A stretch of DNA of 64,000 bases, from positions 62,001 to 126,000 of the forward strand of contig JAGOJY010000003.1 of assembly GCA_017994815.1 (NCBI GenBank), in the 5' to 3' direction. The stretch comes from Acidobacteriota bacterium. GTDB taxonomy: Bacteria; Acidobacteriota; Polarisedimenticolia; J045. Under the pieces are notes generated by a model. It was not told the origin of the DNA, ran no database searches, and saw only the letters and a program-made list of their open reading frames with translations. A program made the position numbers and the translations under genes. Below are positions 1 through 8,087 of the stretch, piece after piece; the first letter of the stretch is position 1, and each line of letters opens with the position of its first letter.

Positions 1-2
1 TG

Positions 3-284
3 CCGGACAAGCTGCGCCGCGATCCGGCGGTGCTGGGGCTGGTGCGCGGGCTCGCCGGCGCGCGCAAGCTCGTCGCCGCGATCTGCCACGGCGGCTGGAT
101 CCCGATCTCGGCCGGCGTCTACCGCGGCGTGCGCGTGACCGGCTCGCCCGGGATCAAGGACGACCTCGTCAACGCCGGCGCCGTGTGGGAGGACGCCCCG
201 GTCGTCGTCGATCGCAACTTCGTCTCGAGCCGCGGCCCCGACGACCTCCCGGAGTTCATGAAGGCGATCCTGGCGCTCGTGTGA
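3..284 (+). CDS. PfpI/DJ-1 family protein, C-terminal part (5' truncated)
   Basis: The reading frame is open from the window edge and ends at a TGA at 282-284; the true start lies upstream. The segment AAICHGGWIPISAG carries the nucleophile-elbow Cys-His-Gly of the DJ-1/PfpI superfamily, followed by a typical C-terminal part with VTGSPGIKDDLVNAG and VVVDRNFVSSRGPDDL, where PfpI proteins usually read LVTSRxPxDLP. Members act as small-molecule or glyoxal-adduct hydrolases, deglycases or chaperones; the exact substrate cannot be told from this fragment. It converges on the methyltransferase gene, whose stop lies only 4 bp away. Family call is firm, function is not. Confidence 0.85.
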   Translation, partial: PDKLRRDPAVLGLVRGLAGARKLVAAICHGGWIPISAGVYRGVRVTGSPGIKDDLVNAGAVWEDAPVVVDRNFVSSRGPDDLPEFMKAILALV

Positions 285-288
285 CGGC

Positions 289-1056
289 TCAGCGCCTGTC
301 GAGCGCGCGAACGCGCAGCGCCGCGAACAGCCGGCGGTCGCTCGCTTCCTCCAGCGCGGCGGTGAAGGGCCGCAGCGCGGTGCGCCCGGACACGCGCGCG
401 CCGCCGACGAGGATCTCGTTGAGCCCGTGCGGCGGGGTGACGGTGCGGACCTCGCGGAACGCCCCGGCGAACGCCGCCCGCGCCGCCCGGCGGTCGGCGC
501 GGTGCCCGCCCTCGTCGGTGATCAGGTTGGCGACGAGCACGCCCCCGGGCGCGAGCCTGCCCCGCAGGAGTTCGAGCGTGCCGCCGGCCGGGATGCGCGG
601 GCGCTCGACGTCGCTCGCGCCGGTCAGGTACAGGTCGTCGACGATCGCGTCGAAGCGTTCACGCGAGCGGTCGAGGTACGCGTAGGCGTCGCCGACGACG
701 ATCTCGGCCCCGGTCTCGTCGGCGCCCATGTGGCGCCGCGCCGCGGCGACGACCTGCGCGTCGATCTCCACGCCGACGATCCGGATCACCGGCACGAACG
801 CCCGCAGCTGGCGCGCGATCGTCCCACCGCCGTAGCCCAGCATCAGCACCGAGCGCGGCGGCCCGCCGCCCCGCAGCAGGCACCCCGCGCTCAAGGCGTC
901 CCAGGCGTAGCCGGTCAGGAGCCGCGAGGGGTGCCACGTCGCGAACGTCGCCGCCCGGACCTGCATCTCGACGCGACGGCCGATGCGCACCACGCGCACG
1001 CGGTTGTGCGCGGTCTCGAACCGCTCGAGGACGCCGCTCGCGGGTCGATCGGCCAT
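289..1056 (-). CDS. spermidine-synthase-like SAM-dependent methyltransferase
   Basis: 255-residue Rossmann-fold protein. The SAM or decarboxy-SAM loop is LGYGGGTIARQL (about 73-84), the acidic ribose ligand is E97 in VGVEID, the adenine loop is GDAYAYL (122-128), and DAIVDD (136-141) matches the spermidine synthase post-motif. It lacks a clear N-terminal beta-hairpin domain, so it may be a methyltransferase of the spermidine synthase superfamily rather than a true SpeE. Only 3 bp separate its ATG from the stop of the upstream VWFA gene and no Shine-Dalgarno sequence is visible, which suggests translational coupling in the permease-VWFA-methyltransferase operon. Confidence 0.75.
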   Translation of the reverse strand: MADRPASGVLERFETAHNRVRVVRIGRRVEMQVRAATFATWHPSRLLTGYAWDALSAGCLLRGGGPPRSVLMLGYGGGTIARQLRAFVPVIRIVGVEIDAQVVAAARRHMGADETGAEIVVGDAYAYLDRSRERFDAIVDDLYLTGASDVERPRIPAGGTLELLRGRLAPGGVLVANLITDEGGHRADRRAARAAFAGAFREVRTVTPPHGLNEILVGGARVSGRTALRPFTAALEEASDRRLFAALRVRALDRR

Positions 1057-1059
1057 CGG

Positions 1060-2106
1060 TCAGTCGACGTAGAACGTGCGGGCGAGCACGCGGCCGCGCA
1101 CGCCGCGCGCGAGCGCCACGCGCAGGCGGTGCAGCCCCGGCCGCAGCTCCGGCTTGCGCACGACGAGCACGTACTGCCCGGCCAGCGCCGCGGCGAGCCG
1201 TTCCATCGCCTGGTCCACGAACTCGTGCGTCTTCTCGTACGACCCGCCGGTGTCGTGCGCGATCGCGATCAGCGGCCCCTCGAGCGAGTGGTAGTCGGCG
1301 TTGGTGGTGTCGAGGGCGAACACGGCCGCCCGCGCGTTCACCAGCGCCTCGATGGCCTGTTCGTGCTCGTCGTTCGGGAACACGCCCATCGAGGTCAGGT
1401 GTCCCGCGCCCCAGGCGAAGAACACGACCGCCTTGGGCCCCGGCAGGCGTTCCAGCGCGTGCGCCAACACGAGCAGCCCCGCCTCCGGCGTGGCCGCGGC
1501 GAGCGCCGCGGCGCGGTCCAACCCCGGGACGAGCGACGGCTCGGGACCGGCCGCGAGCGGGGCGGGCCGGACGCTGGCCACGACGCGTTCGTCGAGGAGA
1601 TCGCGCGCCCCCGCGTGGTCGCGCGTGAAGTCGAGGTGCAGGTCAAGGTGCGTGTCGAACGTCAGCACCGCGACGTAATCGGTCGGCTCGAGGCTCCCGA
1701 CGTACTCCCGCGCGCGGGCGGCCATCCGCAGCAGCCCCGGGGTGCGCAGCCCGTGCAGCGCGCGCTGGAACAGCAGCACGATCAGCCGGCCGGGTGCCGC
1801 GCCGGCCGGGGGCGGCAGCGCGGGGCCGCGCGCGCCGGGACCGCCCGGCACCGCCGGCGAGCCGCTCCACTCGACCTGCAGCAGATCGGCGGGACGGCCG
1901 TCGACCGCGACCGAGAAATCGCCGGGGCCGAGACCGGGCACGGCATCGTTCCGGTCGTCGAGCACGCGAGCATCGATGACGATGCGGGCGACGGTCAGCT
2001 CCGCGCGGTAATCGTCGCCGGGCGCCGGCGCGGCGAGCGCGGGAGCCACGCCGAGCGACGTGACCACTGCCAGCGCCAGCGCGCATCCCGCCGCGAAAGG
2101 ACTCAC
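1060..2106 (-). CDS. secreted VWFA-related domain protein
   Basis: 348 residues from a GTG start. An N-terminal signal peptide (hydrophobic stretch to about residue 28, ending ALAAPAP) is followed by IVIDARVLDDRNDAVPGLGPGDFSV, the beta-sandwich opening characteristic of Acidobacteriota VWFA-related proteins, then a VWA-like fold. The usual MIDAS DxSxS is not seen: the first strand reads LIVLLFQRAL, so metal-ion adhesion is probably lost. I chose the GTG at 2104-2106 because the signal peptide follows directly and a TATGAT -10 box lies 6 bp upstream (2113-2118), implying a leaderless mRNA. The frame stays open upstream only as an antisense-like extension through the permease gene. Function is unknown; an extracellular or periplasmic adhesion or complex role is inference. 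Confidence 0.75.
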   Translation of the reverse strand: MSPFAAGCALALAVVTSLGVAPALAAPAPGDDYRAELTVARIVIDARVLDDRNDAVPGLGPGDFSVAVDGRPADLLQVEWSGSPAVPGGPGARGPALPPPAGAAPGRLIVLLFQRALHGLRTPGLLRMAARAREYVGSLEPTDYVAVLTFDTHLDLHLDFTRDHAGARDLLDERVVASVRPAPLAAGPEPSLVPGLDRAAALAAATPEAGLLVLAHALERLPGPKAVVFFAWGAGHLTSMGVFPNDEHEQAIEALVNARAAVFALDTTNADYHSLEGPLIAIAHDTGGSYEKTHEFVDQAMERLAAALAGQYVLVVRKPELRPGLHRLRVALARGVRGRVLARTFYVD

Positions 2107-2112
2107 CGGCCG

Positions 2113-2118
2113 ATCATA
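2113..2118 (-). promoter_or_regulatory. -10 box of a probable leaderless promoter (VWFA gene)
   Basis: TATGAT on the minus strand ends 6 bp before the GTG start, and there is no Shine-Dalgarno sequence between them. Transcription would start at or next to the start codon. Confidence 0.5.
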
Positions 2119-2132
2119 GCCGCCGCTCCCGG

Positions 2133-2921
2133 TCAGCGCCCGGTCAGCAGCTGCCAGGCCAGCCGCAGGACGAGCGCGAGGCTGACCAGGATCACGAACC
2201 CGCGCACGAGGCCGCGGCCGCGGCGCACGGTCAGGTGCGCGCCGGTCCAGGCGCCGAGCGCCTGCCCGAGCCCCATCGGGAGCGCCACCGCCCACACGAC
2301 CAGCCCCTGTGCCGCGAACACCGCGAGCGAGCCGAGGTTGCTCGCGAAGTTCACCACCTTGGCGTTCGCGCTGGCCTCGTCCAGCGGGTCGTTCCAGAGC
2401 GCGACGTACGCCATGATCAGGAACGTCCCGGTGCCCGGCCCGAAAAAGCCGTCGTATGCCGCGAGGGCGGCGGCGATGCCGGCGGCCAGCCACGCCGGCC
2501 GCGAGCGGCGCGGGCCGCTGGGTGCCGACGTGCGCCGCAGCGCGACGACCACGGCGACGGCGAGCAGCAGGACCATCACCAGCGGCGTCAGCAGGCGCTG
2601 CGGGACGACCGAGACCAGCGCCACCCCCGCCGCCGCGCCGAGCAGCGCGAACGGGAATCCCTGCCGCGCCCGGCGCCGATCGAGGAGCGGCGAGCGGGCG
2701 AAGCGCACCAGCGCGCTGCCGGAGCCGAACACGCTCTGGCCCTTGTTCGTGCCGAGCGCGAGGTGCGGGGGCAGCCCGGCGACGAGCAGCGCCGGCAGCG
2801 TCAACAGCCCGCCGCCGCCGGCGATCGAGTCGACGAAGCCGGCGAGGGCCCCGACCACCGCGAGCGCGGCCGTCGCCGCCCACGACACCGATCCCGCCCA
2901 GCCCAGGCTCGCCTGCAGCAT
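2133..2921 (-). CDS. TauE/SafE (TSUP) family membrane permease
   Basis: 262-residue polytopic membrane protein. The N-terminal motif GFVDSIAGGGGLLTLPALL and the second-half motif GFFGPGTGTFL are the paired glycine-rich signatures of the TSUP family (sulfite, sulfoacetate, taurine or other organic anion export and uptake). About eight hydrophobic segments are visible, in two repeats. The ATG at 2919-2921 was chosen because the first membrane segment starts 10 residues later; the frame is open further upstream but antisense to the SDR gene. It is the first gene of a three-gene minus operon. The substrate cannot be inferred from the neighbours. Confidence 0.85.
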   Translation of the reverse strand: MLQASLGWAGSVSWAATAALAVVGALAGFVDSIAGGGGLLTLPALLVAGLPPHLALGTNKGQSVFGSGSALVRFARSPLLDRRRARQGFPFALLGAAAGVALVSVVPQRLLTPLVMVLLLAVAVVVALRRTSAPSGPRRSRPAWLAAGIAAALAAYDGFFGPGTGTFLIMAYVALWNDPLDEASANAKVVNFASNLGSLAVFAAQGLVVWAVALPMGLGQALGAWTGAHLTVRRGRGLVRGFVILVSLALVLRLAWQLLTGR

Positions 2922-3060
2922 GACGGGCGGCACTCTGACCGATCCGCCGTCAATGTCAACGGCAGCGCGCCGGCCCTCGCCTTGCGCGCGCGCCGCGGCA
3001 GGGGACAATCGAGCCAACTCGTCGGGCGCGCCCGCCCCGCACCTCCACCAGGACCACGCA

Positions 3061-4098
3061 ATGAAACGGTCGACGAAGCTCGCGGCATGGACCGCTTTGG
3101 GCATCGGCGCGGTGTTCGCCCTGCGCGCCGCGGCGCGCGCGCGCCGGCGCATGGAGTTCGCGGGGCGCTGCGTCGTGATCACGGGCGGCTCGCGCGGGCT
3201 CGGCCTCGAGCTGGCGCGGCGCTTCGCCGACGAGGGCGCCAGCCTCGTGCTCCTCGCGCGCGACGAGGCGACGCTCGCCGCGGCGCGCGCCGACCTCGAG
3301 TGGCGCGGGGCGCCGGTGCTGGCGCTCGCCTGCGACCTGCGCGACCCGGTCGCCGTGCGCGACGCCATGCGGGAGGTGCGCCGGCGCTTCGGGCGCGTCG
3401 ACGTCTTGGTCAACAACGCCGGCGTGATGGACGTCGGCCCGCTGCAGCAGATGGGCGAGGACGACTTCCGCGCGCACATGGAACTCCACGCCTGGGCGCC
3501 GCTGGCGCTGGTGCGCGAAGTCGTCGGCCCGATGCGCCGCCAGGGGAGCGGGCGGATCGTCAACATCGTCTCGATCGGCGGTCGCGTCGCGGTCCCGCAC
3601 ATGGCCCCCTACACGATGAGCAAGTTCGCGCTCGCGGGCCTCTCGGACGCGCTGCGCGCGGAACTGGCCGGCTCCAACATCCGCGTGACGTCGGTGTTCC
3701 CCGGCCTGATGCGGACCGGTTCGCACGTGCAGGCGCGGTTCCGCGGCCGCGCGCGGCGCGAGTACGGGTGGTTCGCCGCCCTCGCCGGCACGCCGCTGGT
3801 GTCGATCTCGTCGGCCCGCGCCGCGCGGAAGATCGTCGAGGCGTGCCGCCACGGCGACCAGGTGTTGATCCTCACGCCGCAGGCCCGGCTGGCGGTCGCG
3901 CTGGAGGGGCTCGCGCCGGCGCTGTTCGCGGACATCGTCAGCGTCTCGGCGCGCCTGCTGCCGCGCGCGCCCGTGGCGGGGACCGGCGAGCGGTGGACCG
4001 GTTGGCAAGCGCGCGATAACAGGAAACTGCTCCAGGTAATCACCGCGGCCGCCGACCGGGCCGCGACGCGCAACAACCAGCGGCGGCCTGCCTCCTGA
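3061..4098 (+). CDS. SDR family NAD(P)-dependent oxidoreductase, membrane-anchored
   Basis: 345 residues. A hydrophobic N-terminal helix (about 8-24) precedes a classical short-chain dehydrogenase domain: cofactor loop TGGSRGLG (41-48), NNAG (118-121), catalytic S171 and Y184-x3-K188 (YTMSK). The Arg after TGGS suggests NADP(H) preference. About 100 residues follow the core, more than in minimal SDRs, ending in a basic tail. The ATG at 3061 follows AGGACCACGCA, a weak ribosome site. The gene is divergent from the TSUP operon. Substrate unknown; steroid, lipid or sugar substrates are all possible for this DHRS-like class. Confidence 0.88.
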   Translation: MKRSTKLAAWTALGIGAVFALRAAARARRRMEFAGRCVVITGGSRGLGLELARRFADEGASLVLLARDEATLAAARADLEWRGAPVLALACDLRDPVAVRDAMREVRRRFGRVDVLVNNAGVMDVGPLQQMGEDDFRAHMELHAWAPLALVREVVGPMRRQGSGRIVNIVSIGGRVAVPHMAPYTMSKFALAGLSDALRAELAGSNIRVTSVFPGLMRTGSHVQARFRGRARREYGWFAALAGTPLVSISSARAARKIVEACRHGDQVLILTPQARLAVALEGLAPALFADIVSVSARLLPRAPVAGTGERWTGWQARDNRKLLQVITAAADRAATRNNQRRPAS

Positions 4099-4171
4099 AT
4101 CGTGCTGCTTCGCATTGACTCCGGCGCGGCCGACTCGCTACGATCGGGCCTCTCCAGTCGGGGGTGCCTCG

Positions 4172-6451
4172 ATGAAACGAGCCGGTGCTTCGTGGGACGT
4201 CGTGTGCGTCGTCGCGTTGGTCCTGTCCATCCTGTCGGTCGGTGGAGCGCGGGCCGCGGACACCGCGGGTGCGCTCGGCTCGTATCGCGACATCGTCCCG
4301 TGCGGGCCGGGGGTGCCGGTCGCGGGCAAGACGCTCACGCTCGCGCACCTCACGATCGAGTTCACCAACGGCACCGCGTACCCGCTGCGGACCGCCTTCG
4401 GCGAGCCGGTCGGGGTCGCCTTCGAGGGCCAGGGCGCGTACCGCTACGTGACCAAGGACCCGCAGGACCTCGTGACTCTGGAGTCGAACATCCGCACCTA
4501 CTCGCGGAACCTCGTGCTCGTGAAGGACATGGTGCGGGACGATTTCGAGCGCTTGGTCCTGCTGTACGGGCAGCCGATCGGCGACGACGTCTGGGGCAGC
4601 ATCGACACCGCGCCGCGCCAGCCGGCGCCGGAGCCGGTCCTGCGCGCGTTCGACAAGACCCGGCACCTTCTGGACCTGAGCGATCTCGGCTTCGACCACG
4701 TCGTCGCGGAGTCCCGCCACAACGATCCGGCGCAGCAGTACCTGTACGCCGAGTTCGAGGGCAAGGTCGAGCGCGTCGGCTACGAGTTCGACCAGGTGCG
4801 GCAGAACCTCGAGAACTTCTTCATGTTCGAGCAGCGCCCCGGGATCGAGTACCGCTGGCGCAAGCAGCTCAGCAGCCAGGGAATCGGTGGCTCGCGCGTC
4901 AGGCTGACCAGCTGGTCCTTGGACGAGGTGAAGCTCGACGTCGCGACGCAGGACAACAAGGTCGTGAGAATCACCAGCGACCTGACGTTCAAGTTCAGCC
5001 AGCCCGGCCTGCGCGTGCTCAAGCTCGCGCTGATCAACTCGCGTGATCCCAAGTCGGCGCGCTGGGATTCGGACAAGCTCGCGCTGCACGTCGTCCGGAT
5101 CACCGGCGCCGAAGGGCGGGAGCTGTCGTTCTCGCACCGCTATCACGAGCTGATGGTGGACCTCGGCGGAAAGCAGGCCGCCGGCTCGGCGCGGATCCAC
5201 GTCGAGACCGAGGGCGACATCCTGACCGGCCCGGGAGGCTACCGCTACGACAACTACGTGGAGCTGTCGAGCGTGAACTGGTTCCCCCGCGCGGGCCTGA
5301 ACCGCTTCACGTTCGAACTCTCGATGCGCACGAAAAAGCCGTTCCGGCCGGTCAGCTCCGGCGACACCTTGTCGCTGAGCGAGGACGGCGATTACTTCGT
5401 GCTCAAGGCGCGCGCGGACTCGCGCGTCGCGCACGTGGCGCTGTTCGCGGGGAAGTACCAGACGCACACGTTGCAGTCCGGCGCGGTGACGATCCGCACG
5501 CACGCCTACAGCTTCGGCCGCGAGCAGGACCGCGAGCAGATCAGCGCCCTGGCGCGCGACTGGCTGGGCGTCTACGAGAAGATGCTCGGCCCGTACCCGC
5601 ACAAGGAGCTGGAAGTCGTCGAGATCCCGACGTTCTCGTTCTACGGGGTGAGCCCGTCCGGCGTGGTCCTGCTCACCTCGCGCACCTTCCAGCCCGACAA
5701 CCCGGAGGTCCGCGAGTACCTGACCCACGGCACCAACGTGCTCATCGGGCACGAGATCGCGCACCAGTGGTTCGGCAACATGGTCTGGCCGGCCGGTTCG
5801 GACGACTGGCTCTCCGAGTCGTTCGCCGAGTACCTCGCCGGCGTGGTGATGAGCTTCAGCAAGGCCGCCGACGGCGTGAAGGTCAAGGGCTTCCCGCAGA
5901 TCCACTCGGAGTGGGTCGCGAACGCCCGCATGGCGGAGGACAAGGGCACGATCGAGGCCGCCAACTTCATCGGCGGCGACGTCGATTACCGTTACCTCCT
6001 GCTGTACAACCGCGGTCCGCTCGTGCTGCACATGCTGCGCACGCTGGTCGGCCACGACCGCTTCCTCGCGATCTGCCGGTTGTTCCTCGAAAGCAACACG
6101 GGCAGCTCCGCCACGACCGACGACTTCGTCGAGGCCACGTCCAAGGTCGTCGGCCAGGACATGCGTTGGTTCTTCGACGAGTGGATCCGGCAGCCCGGGA
6201 CGCCGGAGATCGCAGTCCAGCACTCGGTCCAGACCGGCGGCGGGTTCAGGCTGGTCGGCAAGGTGGAGCAGCGCGGCCCGTACTTCAAGAAGATCCACAT
6301 CCCGTTCATCCTCGAATTCCCGGGCGGCAAGAAGGAGGTGCGGCTCCTGTTCCAGGAAAAGCCGCAACAGGAGTTCAGCTTCGACCTGCCCGCGGCCCCG
6401 ACCAAGGTCCTGGTGGACCCGGCCAACAACAACCTCGCCCGCTACCGCTAG
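4172..6451 (+). CDS. M1-family (gluzincin) aminopeptidase-like exported protein
   Basis: 759 residues with a signal peptide (about 1-27, ending ARAADT). The zinc site is HEIAH (527-531) with the third ligand in WLSESFAEY (probably E549; the spacing is one residue shorter than the classical HExxH-x18-E). The exopeptidase GAMEN motif is not present: the equivalent strand reads YGVSPSGVVLLTSR, as in divergent M1 relatives, so the N-terminal amino-group recognition may differ. The catalytic Tyr region YNRGPLVLHML is typical. The ATG at 4172 was preferred over the upstream in-frame start because the signal peptide begins there; TACGAT (4139-4144) is a possible -10. Single-gene unit; periplasmic peptide turnover is likely. 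Confidence 0.85.
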   Translation: MKRAGASWDVVCVVALVLSILSVGGARAADTAGALGSYRDIVPCGPGVPVAGKTLTLAHLTIEFTNGTAYPLRTAFGEPVGVAFEGQGAYRYVTKDPQDLVTLESNIRTYSRNLVLVKDMVRDDFERLVLLYGQPIGDDVWGSIDTAPRQPAPEPVLRAFDKTRHLLDLSDLGFDHVVAESRHNDPAQQYLYAEFEGKVERVGYEFDQVRQNLENFFMFEQRPGIEYRWRKQLSSQGIGGSRVRLTSWSLDEVKLDVATQDNKVVRITSDLTFKFSQPGLRVLKLALINSRDPKSARWDSDKLALHVVRITGAEGRELSFSHRYHELMVDLGGKQAAGSARIHVETEGDILTGPGGYRYDNYVELSSVNWFPRAGLNRFTFELSMRTKKPFRPVSSGDTLSLSEDGDYFVLKARADSRVAHVALFAGKYQTHTLQSGAVTIRTHAYSFGREQDREQISALARDWLGVYEKMLGPYPHKELEVVEIPTFSFYGVSPSGVVLLTSRTFQPDNPEVREYLTHGTNVLIGHEIAHQWFGNMVWPAGSDDWLSESFAEYLAGVVMSFSKAADGVKVKGFPQIHSEWVANARMAEDKGTIEAANFIGGDVDYRYLLLYNRGPLVLHMLRTLVGHDRFLAICRLFLESNTGSSATTDDFVEATSKVVGQDMRWFFDEWIRQPGTPEIAVQHSVQTGGGFRLVGKVEQRGPYFKKIHIPFILEFPGGKKEVRLLFQEKPQQEFSFDLPAAPTKVLVDPANNNLARYR

Positions 6452-6460
6452 GTCGCCGCG

Positions 6461-6653
6461 CGGTTCACTCCCACGCTTGTGGGACCGCGCGCTGCGGGAC
6501 GTCGGGCTGCTTGCTCGCGGTTCACCTCCACGTGGCCGGGACGCTGGGACGTGGGGACATCGGCGTGTACGGTTCACCCCCACGCGCCTGGGGACGGCGG
6601 AAAGCGGCCCGTTGCGGGACGCCGCGGCTCACCCCCACGGCACCTGCGGAGAA
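6461..6653 (+). repeat. four degenerate direct repeats resembling type I-E CRISPR repeats
   Basis: Four copies of a motif beginning CGGTTCAC or CGGCTCAC followed by CCCACG and a partly complementary GTGGGAC half start at 6461, 6518, 6570 and 6625. The first and third copies form short hairpins (TCCCACG/TGTGGGA and CCCCACG/CTGGGGA). The core is close to known I-E repeats of the CGGTTCATCCCC-GGGGAACAC type. Periods are 57, 52 and 55 bp instead of 61, the copies differ at several positions, and no cas gene is nearby, so this is at best a decayed mini-array. The non-repeat parts share GGGACG words, so a diverged tandem repeat is the alternative. Confidence 0.45.
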
Positions 6654-6717
6654 CAAACTCGTTATTCTTTTCGCTGCTTCTGCGTTCGCGAGTAGCCGCA
6701 CTCACAGCTCGCACTCG

Positions 6718-6746
6718 TTGAGCAAAAGTACTCACGTACTGAGTAT
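6718..6746 (+). promoter_or_regulatory. sigma-70-type promoter overlapping an inverted repeat
   Basis: TTGAGC (6718-6723), a 17-bp spacer and GAGTAT (6741-6746) precede the AAA-DUF4143 gene. The spacer and -10 contain the inverted repeat TACTCA-N5-TGAGTA (6729-6745), well placed for a repressor. The 130 bp around it are far more AT-rich than the surrounding genome. Confidence 0.45.
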
Positions 6747-6779
6747 CCTGTTGCCATCCAGCGTAACTTGCTGTAAATA

Positions 6780-7982
6780 ATGGCCATGGGCGTGATGGAA
6801 CGTGCGGTGGTCGGGGCCATCCTCAAGCGGATCGAGCAGCCCCCCGAGCTGATCCAGCTCGTGACGGGACCGCGGCAGGTCGGAAAGACGACGGCGGCTC
6901 GGCAGGTCATGGCGCACTGGGTGGGCGCGGGCCATTACGCCGCGGCCGATCTCCCGTTGCCACCCGGGCCCGAGTGGATCGAGGTGCAGTGGGACATCGC
7001 GCGCCGCCGGGCCACCGCGCAAACCGTGCTCCTCGTCCTCGACGAGGTCCAGAAAGTCCGCGGCTGGAGCGAGGTCGTGAAGGCGCTCTGGGACGAGGAC
7101 CGCGCGCGCGGCCGCGCTCTCGAGGTGCTGCTGCTCGGCTCGTCCGCGCTGCTGCTCGCGCGGGGCGCCGCCGACAGCCTGGCCGGGAGGTACTTCCTGC
7201 ACCGCTGCAGCCACTGGTCATGGCCCGAGTGCCGGAGCGCTTTCGACTGGGATCTCGACACGTGGCTGTGGTTCGGCGGCTACCCCGGTGCGGCGCCGCT
7301 CGTTGGCGACGAGGACGCCTGGCGCGCCTACATCGCGGACTCGCTCGTCGAGGCGGTGATCGCGCGCGATGTCCTCGGCATGCAAACGGTCGCCAAGCCG
7401 GCGCTCCTGCGGAACTTGTTTGCGCTGTCCACTCGTTTTCCGGCGCAGCTCAGGTCGTACACGAAGATGCTCGGGCAGCTGCACGATGCGGGGAACACGA
7501 CGACGCTCGCGCACTACCTGCGACTGCTGGAAACGGCGTACATGGTGAGCGGCCTGGAGCGCTTCTCCGCGGGCCACGCCCGCAGCCGCGGCTCCAGCCC
7601 CAAGCTGGTGGTGTGGAACAACGCGCTCGTGACGGCGCTCTCCCTCCGATCGTTCCGAGACGGTCGCGAGGACCCGGTCTTCTGGGGGCACCTGGTCGAG
7701 AACGCCGTCGGCGCGCACTTGTTGAATCACCTGCAAGGGCTTCCGTTCGAGGTGACGTACTGGCGGGAACGCGACCTCGAGGTCGATTTCGTCGTCCGCG
7801 CCGGCAACACGCTGTGGGCGATCGAAGTGAAGAGCGGGCTTCCGGGCAAGGGGCGTGGAATCGCCGCGTTCCGCGAGCAACATCCGAAGGCACGCGCGCT
7901 GGTGGTCGGGCCGGGCGGCATGCCGTTGGACGAGTTTTTCGAGGCGAACCCGGCGCAGCTCCTCACGCCGCCTCGCGCCTGA
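6780..7982 (+). CDS. AAA-family ATPase with DUF4143 C-terminal domain
   Basis: 400 residues. Walker A is GPRQVGKTT (30-38), Walker B is LVLDEVQK (85-92) and a sensor-like LLLGSSALLL follows; the C-terminal half carries the DUF4143 signature (ENAVGAHLLNHL, YWRERDLEVDFVV and IEVKSG, a restriction-endonuclease-like core D/ExK arrangement). These proteins are common, often mobile, single genes of unknown function, seen next to toxin-antitoxin or defence loci. The start is the first of three nearby in-frame ATG codons; no strong Shine-Dalgarno site is visible. It sits between CRISPR-like repeats and a REP-like palindrome, consistent with an acquired island. Confidence 0.88.
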   Translation: MAMGVMERAVVGAILKRIEQPPELIQLVTGPRQVGKTTAARQVMAHWVGAGHYAAADLPLPPGPEWIEVQWDIARRRATAQTVLLVLDEVQKVRGWSEVVKALWDEDRARGRALEVLLLGSSALLLARGAADSLAGRYFLHRCSHWSWPECRSAFDWDLDTWLWFGGYPGAAPLVGDEDAWRAYIADSLVEAVIARDVLGMQTVAKPALLRNLFALSTRFPAQLRSYTKMLGQLHDAGNTTTLAHYLRLLETAYMVSGLERFSAGHARSRGSSPKLVVWNNALVTALSLRSFRDGREDPVFWGHLVENAVGAHLLNHLQGLPFEVTYWRERDLEVDFVVRAGNTLWAIEVKSGLPGKGRGIAAFREQHPKARALVVGPGGMPLDEFFEANPAQLLTPPRA

Positions 7983-8063
7983 CGGCTGGCGCGTTTTCGC
8001 TGCGACCTGCGACGCGCGTACGGTACAAGCGACAGAATTGGTGCCCCGATCAATGCGCATTGC

Positions 8064-8087
8064 GGGCCGCCTGCGGCGGCTCCTACG
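8064..8087 (-). repeat. REP-like palindrome, copy 1
   Basis: Read on the minus strand, CGTAGGAGCC is followed by GCCGCAGGCGGCCC; the palindromic core is GCCGCC/GGCGGC. It overlaps the 3' end of the Nudix-MBL gene, supplying its stop region. Related copies lie at 20010, 42329, 54616 and around 56801-56896. Confidence 0.6.

Noticed and set aside
2107..2883. N-terminal extension of the VWFA frame
   Set aside because: It lies out of frame within the permease gene, and a signal peptide begins at the GTG at 2106.
427..4098. Very long plus-strand open frame, 1,223 codons, spanning the minus operon
   Set aside because: Only its 3' end (from 3061) encodes a real SDR; the rest is antisense to three genes, Arg/Pro rich and a by-product of high GC.
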